Assembly (NCBI RefSeq): GCF_000285495.1
Contig: NZ_HE610978.1
Span: 121,565-173,780, forward strand
Source of the DNA: Oceanobacillus massiliensis str. N'diop
GTDB taxonomy: Bacteria; Bacillota; Bacilli; Bacillales; Amphibacillaceae
Length of the DNA: 52,216 nt
Reading direction: 5' to 3'
This document shows positions 43,468 through 52,216 of this stretch, one piece after another. Numbering within the stretch: the stretch's first letter is position 1; the number at the start of each line of letters is the position of its first letter. A model generated the notes under the pieces. It did not search any database, was not told where the DNA came from, and worked only from the letters and a program-made list of their open reading frames with translations. The position numbers and the translations under genes were made by a program.

Positions 43468-44463
43468 CTACTTCTCTTCGTATACATATTTCAGCGCATG
43501 TTCCGCTTCTGCATATGCTGCATTTTCGGCATAATCGGTTGCCTCATTTACAATATTGTTTATTTCATCGGTCATTTTTTTCTCAATCTCATCGGTTAAT
43601 ACGTTAGCTTCCTTCAAATAGCTCGCAAATGTAAATATTGAATCTTTCTTTCGCGCCTCTTCCACTTCTCCCTTCTCGCGATACGTCCGATCATCGTCAT
43701 CACTCGAATGGGCTGTAAGACGATAAGAAACCGCTTCTATCAAGGATGGACCCTCCCCATTAACAGCACGGGTCCTTGCTTCTTTAACCGCCTGATAGAC
43801 GGCGAGCGGATCATTACCATCCACCGTCACTCCCGGCATACCGTAACCTTGGGCCCTGTCAGCGACTGTTTTACTCGCTACTTGCCTGTCGTATGGTACG
43901 GAGATGGCATACTTGTTGTTTTCAACCATCGTAATCACAGGTAATTTATGGACACCGGCAAAGTTTAGACCTTCATGGAAATCTCCTTGATTGGACGATC
44001 CTTCTCCCAATGTTACAAAGGAAACGAAATTCTTATTCTCCATTCTGGATGCAAGAGCCACACCGACCGCATGGGGTACTTGCGTTGTTACCGGAGATGA
44101 ACCGCTTAATATTCTGTTTTTCTTTTGTCCGAAGTGACCCGGCATTTGTCTGCCGCCGGAATTAGGATCATCAGCTTTGGCAAATGCAGAGAGCATCAAT
44201 TCTTTTGCTGTCATCCCAAAGGCTAAGACAACGCCCATATCTCTATAGTACGGTGCCGCATAATCCTCGTTTCTGTCAAGTGCGAATGATGCCCCTACTT
44301 GTGCTGCTTCCTGTCCTTGACAAGATATAACAAATGGTATCTTGCCAGATCGGTTTAAAAGCCACATTCTTTCATCAAGTTTTCTTGCTAAAAGCATTGT
44401 CCGATACATATCCAGAACTTGTTCATCTGTCAGGTCCATTTCTGTATGCCGAAATTTCGTCAT
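43468..44463 (-). CDS. bkdAA: Branched-chain alpha-keto acid dehydrogenase E1 alpha
   Basis: A 331-residue alpha subunit with the TPP-binding block GEGSSNQGDFHEGLNFAG near 153-170 ending in NNKYAIS, and the regulatory-loop region SYRLTAHSSDDDDRTYR near 243-259. Pairs with BkdAB. ATGCATATG follows AAAGGAGGAA; the second ATG (44463) has the right spacing. Located between lpdV and bkdAB in the operon. Confidence 0.95.
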   Translation of the reverse strand: MTKFRHTEMDLTDEQVLDMYRTMLLARKLDERMWLLNRSGKIPFVISCQGQEAAQVGASFALDRNEDYAAPYYRDMGVVLAFGMTAKELMLSAFAKADDPNSGGRQMPGHFGQKKNRILSGSSPVTTQVPHAVGVALASRMENKNFVSFVTLGEGSSNQGDFHEGLNFAGVHKLPVITMVENNKYAISVPYDRQVASKTVADRAQGYGMPGVTVDGNDPLAVYQAVKEARTRAVNGEGPSLIEAVSYRLTAHSSDDDDRTYREKGEVEEARKKDSIFTFASYLKEANVLTDEIEKKMTDEINNIVNEATDYAENAAYAEAEHALKYVYEEK

Positions 44464-44480
44464 ATGCATTTCCTCCTTTG

Positions 44481-45902
44481 TTAACCGTGGATTTGTTTAT
44501 TTTCAACAGCCATTGCCGCTTCTCCCATTATTTCCGAAAGGGTCGGGTGCGGATGAATCGTTTGAGCTATTTCCCATGGAGTGGCATCCAGAACCTTTGC
44601 AAGTGCCGCTTCTGAAATCATATCCGTTACATGTGGGCCAATCATATGGATTCCCAATATGTCATTAGTATTTTTGTCAGAAATGATTTTTACAAATCCA
44701 TCCGACTCTCCATATACCAATGCTTTTCCAATTGCCTTAAAGGGGAATTTCCCTGTTTCAACCTCAAAACCTCCATCAATTGCCTCACGTTCGGTATACC
44801 CGATGCTTGCTATTTCAGGATTGGAATAAACACATGAAGGGATATTCCTATAATTTATCGGAAGCGGATTCTGTTCTGCCATGTGTTCAACAGCAGTTAT
44901 CCCTTCATGGGAAGCAACGTGGGCAAGCTGCATGCCGCCAATCACATCACCGATTGCATATATATGCGACTCCTTTGTCTGGAAAAAATCATTTGTTTGG
45001 ATATAACCATTATGAAAGTCTATTTCTGTATTCTCCAGACCAATGTTCCCCGTATTGGCCTCTCTGCCAACAGATACTAACATTCTATCGGCCTGGAAGG
45101 TTTCCTTTTTCCCATTTATGTCTGCTTCTATGGTTACTCCAGTATCTTTAGATAACGAATCTGCCAGTACCTTCGCACCTTTTACGAACTGAATGCCTTT
45201 TCGTTTCAGAAGCCGTTCTGCTTCCTTAGCGATCGCTTCATCTTCTGTCGGGAGTATTTGATTGAGATACTCCAGTACAGTCACCTTTACACCAAAATCG
45301 GCAAGCATGGAAGCCCATTCAATCCCAATGACACCTCCGCCAACGATGACAATCGATTCCGGCAGCCGGTCCATCTGCAGCGCATCGTCTGAACTCATTA
45401 CCAAACTGCCATCAAAATCTAAGCCAGGCAAGGATTTTGGTCTTGAACCAGTTGCGATAAGGACATTCTTAGGTACGATCATGGTGTTTTCATCGCCATT
45501 CTCGTATTCGATGGAGATGGTCCCGGGCATTGGAGAAAAAATACTTGGACCGAGTATACGGCCAAACCCTTTGAAGACGTCTATATTCCCTTTCTTCATT
45601 AAACCTTGTACACCTTGATGCAGCGTATTGACAATAGCTTGTTTTCTGTCTTGAACCTTTGTGAAATTCAAGCTTGTATTGGAAGTTTCCACACCAAACT
45701 CCTCTGCATGCAAAGTTTGGCTATAGACCTCCGCACTGCGCAATAATGCTTTAGAAGGTATGCACCCGCGATGGAGACACGTTCCTCCCAATTCACCTTT
45801 TTCTACAACCGCAACTTGCATTCCTAACTGGGATGCTCTGATTGCAGCAACATAGCCTCCTGTACCTCCGCCTAATACTACCAGGTCATATTCCTTAGCC
45901 AT
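44481..45902 (-). CDS. lpdV: Dihydrolipoyl dehydrogenase of the BKD complex
   Basis: E3 flavoprotein, 473 residues. FAD-binding GGGTGGYVAA near 11-20, redox disulfide in GGTCLHRGCIPSK near 40-52, NAD-binding GGGVIGIEWAS near 182-192 and the C-terminal catalytic HPHPTLSE near 448-455. Its place in the bkd operon marks it as the branched-chain E3 (LpdV) and not the pyruvate dehydrogenase one. GAGGAG before ATG. Confidence 0.95.
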   Translation of the reverse strand: MAKEYDLVVLGGGTGGYVAAIRASQLGMQVAVVEKGELGGTCLHRGCIPSKALLRSAEVYSQTLHAEEFGVETSNTSLNFTKVQDRKQAIVNTLHQGVQGLMKKGNIDVFKGFGRILGPSIFSPMPGTISIEYENGDENTMIVPKNVLIATGSRPKSLPGLDFDGSLVMSSDDALQMDRLPESIVIVGGGVIGIEWASMLADFGVKVTVLEYLNQILPTEDEAIAKEAERLLKRKGIQFVKGAKVLADSLSKDTGVTIEADINGKKETFQADRMLVSVGREANTGNIGLENTEIDFHNGYIQTNDFFQTKESHIYAIGDVIGGMQLAHVASHEGITAVEHMAEQNPLPINYRNIPSCVYSNPEIASIGYTEREAIDGGFEVETGKFPFKAIGKALVYGESDGFVKIISDKNTNDILGIHMIGPHVTDMISEAALAKVLDATPWEIAQTIHPHPTLSEIMGEAAMAVENKQIHG

Positions 45903-45908
45903 TTACGT

Positions 45909-46997
45909 TCACTCCTCTTCCATAGAATATATTTTAGAGTCCTCTTTGTTTCTTAGAACACGAATGACGCCTTCACTTAATGACTGCAATTCATTTTCTC
46001 CTGGATAAACAATCATATCGGCAATCCAATTGACCCGTTCCATGATCCATTTTGTAAGTTTACTTCGATTGCCTAAATTGCCTGTAATCACAATTGCATC
46101 GACTTCTCCGCAAAGTACAACACTCATTGCTCCGATTTCCTTGGAAATTTGATATGCCATAGCGCGATACACGTTTTCTGCCTCGCTGTCACCAGCATCA
46201 ATTCTTTTCTCTATTTCGGCGATATCGTTTGTCTGCAGGTATGCGTTTAGCCCTCCGCTGCCCTCCACATATTCAAAAATCGTTTCGAATGAATACGCTT
46301 CAGAAAAACACATTTTAATAAGTTCAGAAACTGGGACACCACCAGATCTCTCGGAAGAAAAAGGACCTTCCCCATCCAAACCGTTATTAACGTCGACAAC
46401 CTTTCCCCGCTGATGTGCTCCTACCGTTATCCCTCTTCCAATATGTACGACAATCAAATTGATGTCTTCGTAGTTTGCTTGCAATTCTGCCGCTGCTTTC
46501 CTTGCAGCGGCCTTATGGTTTAAAGCGTGAAAAATGCTTCTTCTAGGGATTTCCGGAATGCCGGAGTATCTGGCAATATCTCTCAATTCATCTACTACAA
46601 CAGGGTCAACGATGTAGGAGTCAATATTTAGTCCTGTAGCTATCTCATATGCAATAATGCCGCCAAGGTTAGATGTATGCTCACCATAAGCAGCTGTCTT
46701 CAGATCATATAACATAGCGTGATTCACTTTATAGGTTCCGCCGTCAATTGGACGCAGAAGTCCGCCTTTACCACATACTGCAGTCAGCTTTGACAGGTTG
46801 ATTCCCTCATAAAACAACTGTCCAAGGATGATTTGTTTTCTATATTCCACCTGATCGGCAACAGAATTAAAGCTTGTTAGCTCTTGCCGTGTATGAAGGA
46901 CCTTTCTCTCAAAGATACATCTATCATCATCAAATACTCCAATTTGAGTAAACGTGTCTCCAGGGTTTATAACCAAAACTCGCTTCACTGACTGCAA
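45909..46997 (-). CDS. buk: Butyrate kinase (branched-chain fatty acid kinase)
   Basis: An acetokinase-family enzyme of 362 residues: VLVINPGDTFTQIGVF at the N-terminus, VHIGRGITVGAH near 183-194 and VITGNLGNR near 301-309. It phosphorylates or dephosphorylates branched short-chain acids in ATP-linked fashion, normally paired with phosphate butyryltransferase (Ptb). No ptb gene is in this operon. TTG start behind GGAGGGTAACAA, 16 bases after bcd. Confidence 0.93.
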   Translation of the reverse strand: MQSVKRVLVINPGDTFTQIGVFDDDRCIFERKVLHTRQELTSFNSVADQVEYRKQIILGQLFYEGINLSKLTAVCGKGGLLRPIDGGTYKVNHAMLYDLKTAAYGEHTSNLGGIIAYEIATGLNIDSYIVDPVVVDELRDIARYSGIPEIPRRSIFHALNHKAAARKAAAELQANYEDINLIVVHIGRGITVGAHQRGKVVDVNNGLDGEGPFSSERSGGVPVSELIKMCFSEAYSFETIFEYVEGSGGLNAYLQTNDIAEIEKRIDAGDSEAENVYRAMAYQISKEIGAMSVVLCGEVDAIVITGNLGNRSKLTKWIMERVNWIADMIVYPGENELQSLSEGVIRVLRNKEDSKIYSMEEE

Positions 46998-47013
46998 TTG
47001 TTACCCTCCATTT

Positions 47014-48108
47014 TTATCTTCTGCTCAATATATGATGTTCATTAAGTAAAAACTGATTCCGGGAATTGCGTACAGACTGTATTCTTTCTTCTGCCATCCG
47101 GTCAGCAGCAACATACGTTGGAATATTATCACGCTTCGCAATTTCAAACACTCGCTCCAGGCTGCTGTATATTGTTTCAACATTTTTCATTGCCCGTTCC
47201 GCGTTATATCCCACCAGTTCATCAGCCACATTGATGACGCCACCTGCATTGATGACATAATCCGGTGCATAGACAATTCCTTTTTCATGAACAATATCTC
47301 CATGTGTGGTTGACTTTAACTGGTTATTAGCAGAGCCCGCAATTACTTTTGCTTTCAATTTCGGAATCGTACTATCATTAATGGTGGCACCAAGTGCGCA
47401 AGGTGCATAGATGTCACATTCTGCCTCATAGATATCATCAGGATCCACAGCCTTGGCACCGAAAGCATCAACTGCCCTTTTTACTGCTTCCTTGTTGATA
47501 TCCGTTACGATTAGCTCGGCCCCCTCATTGTGAAGATATTCGCACAATGCATAAGCCACGTTTCCAACACCTTGTATAGCAATCGTCTTCCCTTCCAGCG
47601 AATCATTTCCGAAGGCTTCTTTAGCAGAAGCCTTCATTCCCTTATAAACACCATACGCTGTAACCGGTGAAGGGTTTCCGGAAGCTCCTGAGTAGGATGA
47701 AGTACCGGCAACATAATCCGTTTCCAAATGGATAAGGTCCATATCCTGCACTGTTGTTCCAACATCTTCAGCAGTAATATATCTGCCATTCAATCCTTGT
47801 ATATATCGGCCGAATGCTCGAAACATTTCTGGATTCTTATCTTTTTTTGGATCACCGATAATGACTGTTTTTCCGCCACCTAAATTCAAACCTGCAGCAG
47901 CATTTTTATAAGTCATCCCTTTTGCCAATCGGAGGGCATCGACAATTGCATCTTCTTCAGAATCATAGGTCCACATTCTCGTGCCGCCCAGCGCGGGTCC
48001 AAGTGTTGTATCATGTAATGCAATGATTGCTTTTAATCCTGAATTTTTATCCTGACAAAAAATCAATTGTTCATAATCGTATTTTTCCAAGCTAGTAAAG
48101 ATTTCCAT
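47014..48108 (-). CDS. bcd: Leucine dehydrogenase
   Basis: NAD-dependent oxidative deamination of Leu, Ile and Val to their 2-oxo acids, the substrates of the BKD complex. 364 residues; catalytic lysine in [17 protein letters not shown] near 75-91 and dinucleotide motif [16 protein letters not shown] near 180-195. AGGAGGAACTCCC before ATG 48108. First gene of the operon behind a sigma-54 promoter. Confidence 0.95.
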   Translation of the reverse strand: MEIFTSLEKYDYEQLIFCQDKNSGLKAIIALHDTTLGPALGGTRMWTYDSEEDAIVDALRLAKGMTYKNAAAGLNLGGGKTVIIGDPKKDKNPEMFRAFGRYIQGLNGRYITAEDVGTTVQDMDLIHLETDYVAGTSSYSGASGNPSPVTAYGVYKGMKASAKEAFGNDSLEGKTIAIQGVGNVAYALCEYLHNEGAELIVTDINKEAVKRAVDAFGAKAVDPDDIYEAECDIYAPCALGATINDSTIPKLKAKVIAGSANNQLKSTTHGDIVHEKGIVYAPDYVINAGGVINVADELVGYNAERAMKNVETIYSSLERVFEIAKRDNIPTYVAADRMAEERIQSVRNSRNQFLLNEHHILSRR

Positions 48109-48153
48109 GGGAGTTCCTCCTAATTTATCTTTCATTAAATAGCAAAGCTTTTT

Positions 48154-48165
48154 TCTGACGTCAGA
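48154..48165. promoter_or_regulatory. 12-bp perfect palindrome in the bcd leader
   Basis: TCTGACGTCAGA lies between the sigma-54 promoter and the bcd start, within the predicted 5' untranslated region. I know no Bacillaceae regulator with this exact site; it does not fit the CodY motif well. It may be chance or an additional operator. Confidence 0.3.
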
Positions 48166-48198
48166 CTAGAGTCATTGTAAACTCTCCATCATTATCAT

Positions 48199-48214
48199 AG
48201 CAAAAATCGTGCCA
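48199..48214 (-). promoter_or_regulatory. Sigma-54 promoter of the bkd operon
   Basis: The minus strand reads TGGCACGATTTTTGCT: TGGCAC, five bases, TTGCT, a complete match to the -24/-12 consensus TGGCACN5TTGCW. It faces bcd, about 90 bases before its ATG, and the BkdR activator gene is next door. The B. subtilis bkd operon is known to need SigL. Confidence 0.93.
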
Positions 48215-48250
48215 TTTTACTGATACTGTATATGAATGGTTTATCGCACC

Positions 48251-48291
48251 TGAAATATGCAAATGATTTCATACATGCAATTAATTGCATG
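48251..48291. promoter_or_regulatory. Probable BkdR enhancer: two dyads upstream of the sigma-54 promoter
   Basis: CATGCAATTAATTGCATG (48274-48291) is an 18-bp perfect palindrome, and TGAAAT with ATTTCA (48251-48271) forms a second dyad. Their centres are about 21 bases apart, two helical turns, and lie roughly 74 and 95 bases before the expected start of transcription, a usual place for the binding site of a sigma-54 activator. The first dyad begins six bases after the bkdR stop codon. Confidence 0.6.
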
Positions 48292-48296
48292 CCATA

Positions 48297-50348
48297 TTAA
48301 TCAATTTGATATTTCTCCATCTTATAATAAAGGTTTCGGATTGAAATATCCAAAGCGCGGGCTGTCTTTGTTTTATTGAAAGCATGTTGTTCATACACTG
48401 TCTGGATATAATCTTTTTCAAATGATTCTGTCGCAGTCTGCAGTGAATCGTTCTGTACCACTACATGCGCGGGCCGTTTAATGGATTGCTTTGTGATGTT
48501 GTGCAGTTCCGGCAAATGATATTGCTCAATTTTCTCATCATGGATAGTCATAAAAATCATGGCTCTGCTGATCACATTTCCCAATTCCCGGACGTTTCCC
48601 GGCCACTCATAATGCATTAGTTTGGATAAAGCACTGTCAGAAATGGTTTGCACATTCCGGCCATAATCCTGGTTGATTTTTTGGATAATGTGATCAATCA
48701 ATTCCGGGAGGTCATCTATTCTTTCCTTGACTGATGGAATGAATATCGGAAGTTTGTTTAATCGATAATACAAATCTTCCCTGAATGTACGATTCATGAT
48801 TGCCTTTTCTAGATTGACATGTGTCGCTGTAATGATACGGACATCAATGGAAATCGGCTTTGTACTGCCGACCCTGACGATTTCCTGTTCCTGCAGTACG
48901 CGCAGCAGCTTCGCCTGCATCTTCATCGACAGTTCACCAATCTCGTCAAGAAAGATGCTGCCATTGTTCGCCTCTTCAAACAAGCCTTTTTTCCCACCGC
49001 GCTGCGCTCCGGTAAATGCTCCTTCTTCATAGCCAAACAGTTCGCTTTCCAGCAGCGATTCAGCGACGGCTGCACAGTTCACACGAATGAATTTATGGTG
49101 CTTTCGCTCGCTTTCATTATGAATAGCATGGGCAAATAGCTCTTTCCCCGTCCCGGATTCACCTCTCAGCAACACTGTTGCGGGCGTTTTTGCACCCACC
49201 TTAGCTTGCTCCAGGGCAAGTCTCATTTCTGGAGAACTTCCAATAATATCATCAAATGTGTATCTCGCTTCAAGATTTCGGATGATTTGTCTGGCCCGTT
49301 TCAATTCTTTGGTCAGTGACTGGATCTCTGTGACATCGTGCAGGACACCGACACTTCCCTTAATAATACCTTTTACGATAACTGGAGCCACATTTACAAT
49401 GACATCTTTCTTGGCTGGCCCGACTTTCATATGTACACCTCGAACAGGACGTCTCGTTTGCAGGACTTTCATATGCATGCTTTCCCCTTCGGAAATGTCG
49501 ACAGTTGCCGGCTGCCCAATCACATCCGTTTCTTTAAGACCGGTAATTCGGGTATATGCAGGATTGATGATCAATCCCAAACCATGTTCATCGACAACAC
49601 TAATTGCTTCATCGGATGACTTAATGATCGCTTCAAGCATCGTTTTTATTTCATTCAGATCGGTGTTTTCTTCTGCCAGTTTCATTACCTCTGTAATATC
49701 TTTAAATACGGCAAAGGCGCCAACTAGTTCACCAATTTCATTAATTATTGGGTTCCGGGTGGATACTAGCCTCTTACCATTTTCCAGCGTTATTTTTTGA
49801 TTGACTTCTTTTCTTTTAGATTGAAGAACATGCGGCAGCCTGGATGAACTGATCAGCTCTTTTACATTCTTATCTTTATAATGTTTGAGGGTTTTATCAA
49901 GAATTTTTTCCGCACTCTTATTGATAAATTGGACCTTTTCGTTACGATCAATAACAATCATACCATCATGAATATGATTTAAGATCAAGTGCTGGCGTTC
50001 TGACTGATATTTCATTTTCCCCATCAGCGATTCTTTCTCATAGAGAAGTTCAGAGATGATATATGCAACTGAACCTGGGATAACGATTGTCTTCTTTGGT
50101 CTTCTGTCGATGATTTCTTCAAGCACTTGTTCATTGCCGGTAGCTTCGATAATGATATCAATATTCTCTTCCATCCAGTCCGCCCAATCCGAACCAATCG
50201 GGATACCTTCACGGGCTGCCTGTTTTAGCCCTTCTGCAGACACATTCGTATCTACTACTGCCGCAATCTCCATTCGTTCAGTTTCCTGCAGCAGGTTTAT
50301 AAGTGCCGTCCCGCCCTTTCCAGCACCAATTATGAGTACACGTTTCAT
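48297..50348 (-). CDS. bkdR: Sigma-54-dependent activator BkdR
   Basis: A 683-residue activator. The N-terminal Rossmann-like domain with GAGKGG (residues 8-13) occupies about 1-105; two PAS domains follow (about 115-225 and 230-345); the AAA+ domain has Walker [12 protein letters not shown] near 405, GAFTGA near 449 and Walker [10 protein letters not shown] near 466; a Fis-type helix-turn-helix ends the protein ([19 protein letters not shown]). The N-terminal domain suggests sensing of a nucleotide or acyl-CoA-type ligand, which is inference. AAGGTGGG sets the ATG at 50348, nine codons inside the open frame. Confidence 0.95.
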   Translation of the reverse strand: MKRVLIIGAGKGGTALINLLQETERMEIAAVVDTNVSAEGLKQAAREGIPIGSDWADWMEENIDIIIEATGNEQVLEEIIDRRPKKTIVIPGSVAYIISELLYEKESLMGKMKYQSERQHLILNHIHDGMIVIDRNEKVQFINKSAEKILDKTLKHYKDKNVKELISSSRLPHVLQSKRKEVNQKITLENGKRLVSTRNPIINEIGELVGAFAVFKDITEVMKLAEENTDLNEIKTMLEAIIKSSDEAISVVDEHGLGLIINPAYTRITGLKETDVIGQPATVDISEGESMHMKVLQTRRPVRGVHMKVGPAKKDVIVNVAPVIVKGIIKGSVGVLHDVTEIQSLTKELKRARQIIRNLEARYTFDDIIGSSPEMRLALEQAKVGAKTPATVLLRGESGTGKELFAHAIHNESERKHHKFIRVNCAAVAESLLESELFGYEEGAFTGAQRGGKKGLFEEANNGSIFLDEIGELSMKMQAKLLRVLQEQEIVRVGSTKPISIDVRIITATHVNLEKAIMNRTFREDLYYRLNKLPIFIPSVKERIDDLPELIDHIIQKINQDYGRNVQTISDSALSKLMHYEWPGNVRELGNVISRAMIFMTIHDEKIEQYHLPELHNITKQSIKRPAHVVVQNDSLQTATESFEKDYIQTVYEQHAFNKTKTARALDISIRNLYYKMEKYQID

Positions 50349-50493
50349 TTTATCCCACCTTGCAGTTTCTTGCATACCTATATCTTACGTTAGGATGCAT
50401 TTATTAGCAAATAGAGTGCCATTCCTATTTTCTCACTATTTTGTTATACTTTAGAGACGCATATTGAAATGAATTGTAAGAGGAGATTCGAAC

Positions 50494-50721
50494 ATGTATA
50501 GAATAATCGCATTGCTCATGCTTTTTATCCCCGGTGCTATAGCTGCGTTTGGAATAAAATTGATGAGAGATACTGTTTTTGATGACTATTATCCGATTTT
50601 CATGTATTCCAGCATTCAATTTATATTCGGTCTTTTACTTTTTATCGGTGGCCTTCTGTTTGTTGGAGGATTTATTGTTCATCGTGATAGGAAGAAACAC
50701 AGGTCCACGGAAGAGAAGTGA
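50494..50721 (+). CDS. DUF2627 membrane protein (YqzF-like)
   Basis: A 75-residue protein with two transmembrane helices (about 5-22 and 38-65) and a basic tail. It fits the DUF2627/YqzF family, which lies beside bkdR in B. subtilis. Function unknown. AAGAGGAGATTCGAAC before the ATG. Transcribed divergently from bkdR. Confidence 0.85.
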   Translation: MYRIIALLMLFIPGAIAAFGIKLMRDTVFDDYYPIFMYSSIQFIFGLLLFIGGLLFVGGFIVHRDRKKHRSTEEK

Positions 50722-50821
50722 AACGGATAGGGAAATGAGCAGCTTTTAAATTTTTTTATTACGATTTTTCTTATAATTGTGGTATATTAGTTAAAAATTA
50801 AGCATCAGGGGGATCTTAGTA

Positions 50822-52169
50822 ATGAAAGTGGCAAAATTTGGCGGAAGCTCAGTAGCGAATGCAGAGCAATTAATAAAAGTAGGAAATATCATAAAAAGCG
50901 ATCCCAAACGAAAGTTCATCGTAGTTTCTGCGCCTGGAAAACGGTTTGCCGGTGATGCCAAAATGACGGATATGCTGATCCAGCTTGGAGAAGCGTTTCA
51001 TAATGAGGATGACTATGAACTTTATTTATCTGCTGTTATGGCCAGGTTCAGCGAAATTATAGAGGGACTTCGTGTCAATGATGACATCTATGCAGAAATT
51101 GAAACTGGCATAAAAACGGCACTTGCGGCTAAAGGATCAATGGAAAGTAAAATGGATGCCATTAAAGCAACAGGAGAAGACAGCTCAGCAAAGATTCTTA
51201 GTGCATACCTTAATTCAGTGGGCCTTTCTGCATATTACATAAATCCACAGGAAGCTGGAATCATTGTCAGTGATGAACCTGGAAACGCGCGCATTCTACC
51301 GGAAAGTTTCGATAAAATATATTCTCTGCACAATGAGGAAGGTATCCTTGTTATTCCTGGATTTTTCGGCTATACAAAGGAGGGCAAATTGGCAACTTTT
51401 TTCAAGGGGAGGATCCGATATAACCGGATCGATTATTGCTGCTGGCGTTAAAGCGGAAATGTATGAGAATTTTACTGATGTGGATTCGGTTTATACAGTA
51501 AATCCAAACATCGTATCCCACCCTAAAGAAATAACCACCTTAACCTATAAGGAGATGCGTGAACTATCATATGCAGGTTTTTCGGTCTTTCATGATGAAG
51601 CATTGATACCTGCCTTTCGTGAAAAAATACCTGTGTGTATTAAAAACACGAATAATCCGGATGCTCCCGGAACATTGATTGTAGCGGAAAAAGAAACAAG
51701 CGAAAAATGTGTTGTGGGCATCGCGAGTGATACTGGTTTTTGCAGTCTCTATGTAAGCAAGTTTTTGATGAATAGAGAAGTTGGTTTTGGACGAAAACTG
51801 CTGAATATTTTTGAGGATGAGGGAATTTCGTTTGAACATGCACCCTCTGGAATAGATGATATGTCTGTTATCTTTAGAGACAAAAAATTCACACCTGAAA
51901 AAGAGAAAATTGTGGTGGACAGGATAAAGGAAGAACTAAAAGTAGACATGGTAAGTATCCATCGCGATCTCGCTGTCATTATGGTCGTTGGTGAAGGTTT
52001 GGTCAATACAATCGGCGTAGCACAGAAAGCGACTACCGCCTTCTCGAATGCCAACGTCAATATTGAAATGATTAACCAGGGATCGTCGGAGGTTTCGATG
52101 ATGTTCGGAATACAAGCTGCCGATTTAAATGATGCAATCCAATCGCTTTATACATCCTTTTTTTCATAA
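50822..52169 (+). pseudogene. Aspartokinase, YclM/ThrD type (frameshifted as read)
   Basis: Phosphorylation of aspartate, the entry to the Lys/Thr/Met pathway. The N-terminal kinase half (KFGGSSVAN at residues 4-12) runs from ATG 50822 and stops falsely at 51451. From a T6 run (51397-51402) the next frame carries the expected continuation FSRGGSDITGSIIAAG, FTDVDSVYTVNP and two C-terminal ACT domains to TAA 52169. Removing one T (T5) restores a protein of about 448 residues, near the 454 of B. subtilis YclM. Both halves are well conserved, so the shift is recent or a sequence error. GGGGGAT before ATG. Confidence 0.88.
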
Positions 52170-52216
52170 ACGACTTGATTCCAGCTCTTTCTTACAACAC
52201 AAGAACGAAAAAATAT

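Noticed and set aside
49258-49800. A 180-codon plus-strand open frame inside bkdR
   Set aside because: Antisense to the two PAS domains of a well-supported gene; its sequence is low-complexity Ser/Thr/Ile of the kind produced by antisense reading.

Overview
This is a chromosomal segment of an endospore-forming, low-GC Gram-positive bacterium of the family Bacillaceae. The gene order follows the Bacillus subtilis blocks res/spm/dacB/scp, lysA/spoVA/spoIIA/dacF, xerD/fur/spoIIM/nudF, yqj and bkd, with rearrangements and losses. The degree of divergence recalls the Oceanobacillus/Virgibacillus group, but that placement is an impression from reading, not a computed result. I see no rRNA, tRNA, CRISPR array, prophage or intact insertion sequence.

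Layout. (1) 1-4337: cytochrome c maturation (ccsB/resC, resB, resA) and the 23S pseudouridine synthase rluB. (2) 4412-8321: spore maturation and cortex genes (spmB, spmA, dacB), condensin partners scpB and scpA, and a tiny YjcZ-type spore peptide with a sigma-K-like promoter. (3) 8420-11297: an orphan ribT, a small M50-like membrane protease, ppiB and lysA. (4) 11386-16913: a shortened spoVA operon (only AA, AB and AF) and the spoIIA operon (spoIIAA, spoIIAB, sigF) behind dacF. (5) 16914-17727: a non-coding stretch with a strict 20-bp tandem array and a decayed dehydrogenase fragment. (6) 17728-25477: nucleoside salvage (pdp, punA, deoB), xerD, fur with a PerR box, spoIIM, an EndoQ-type endonuclease and nudF. 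(7) 25608-34671: mixed metabolic and repair genes (aldo/keto reductase, YqkB-like, SDR, MBL, GDPD, RNase Z, aldehyde dehydrogenase, Pol IV, M20 peptidase). (8) 34716-40556: a propionyl/methylmalonyl-CoA cluster, a Prli42-like peptide, a YqjA-like exporter and a bacilliredoxin. (9) 41178-50348: the branched-chain keto acid (bkd) operon under sigma-54 and BkdR. (10) 50494-52169: a DUF2627 gene and an aspartokinase.

How the genes fit together. Leucine dehydrogenase and the BKD complex turn Val/Ile/Leu into branched acyl-CoAs. Val and Ile carbon then reaches propionyl-CoA, which the nearby carboxyltransferase, epimerase and B12-dependent mutase can convert to succinyl-CoA. The sporulation genes cover forespore commitment (sigF, spoIIAA/AB), engulfment (spoIIM), cortex building (dacB, dacF, spmAB) and part of the spore DPA/germination channel.

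Main oddities. Four genes (dacB, ribT, spoVAA and the aspartokinase) are each broken by a one-base shift in a homopolymer; three of these are A7 runs that need A8. The spoVA operon lacks the AC-AD-AE core. The bkd operon lacks ptb. The B12-binding subunit of methylmalonyl-CoA mutase is fused to the epimerase. Two non-coding repeat structures stand out: an 18-unit 20-bp array (17071-17422) and a 425-bp imperfect inverted repeat (40703-41127).
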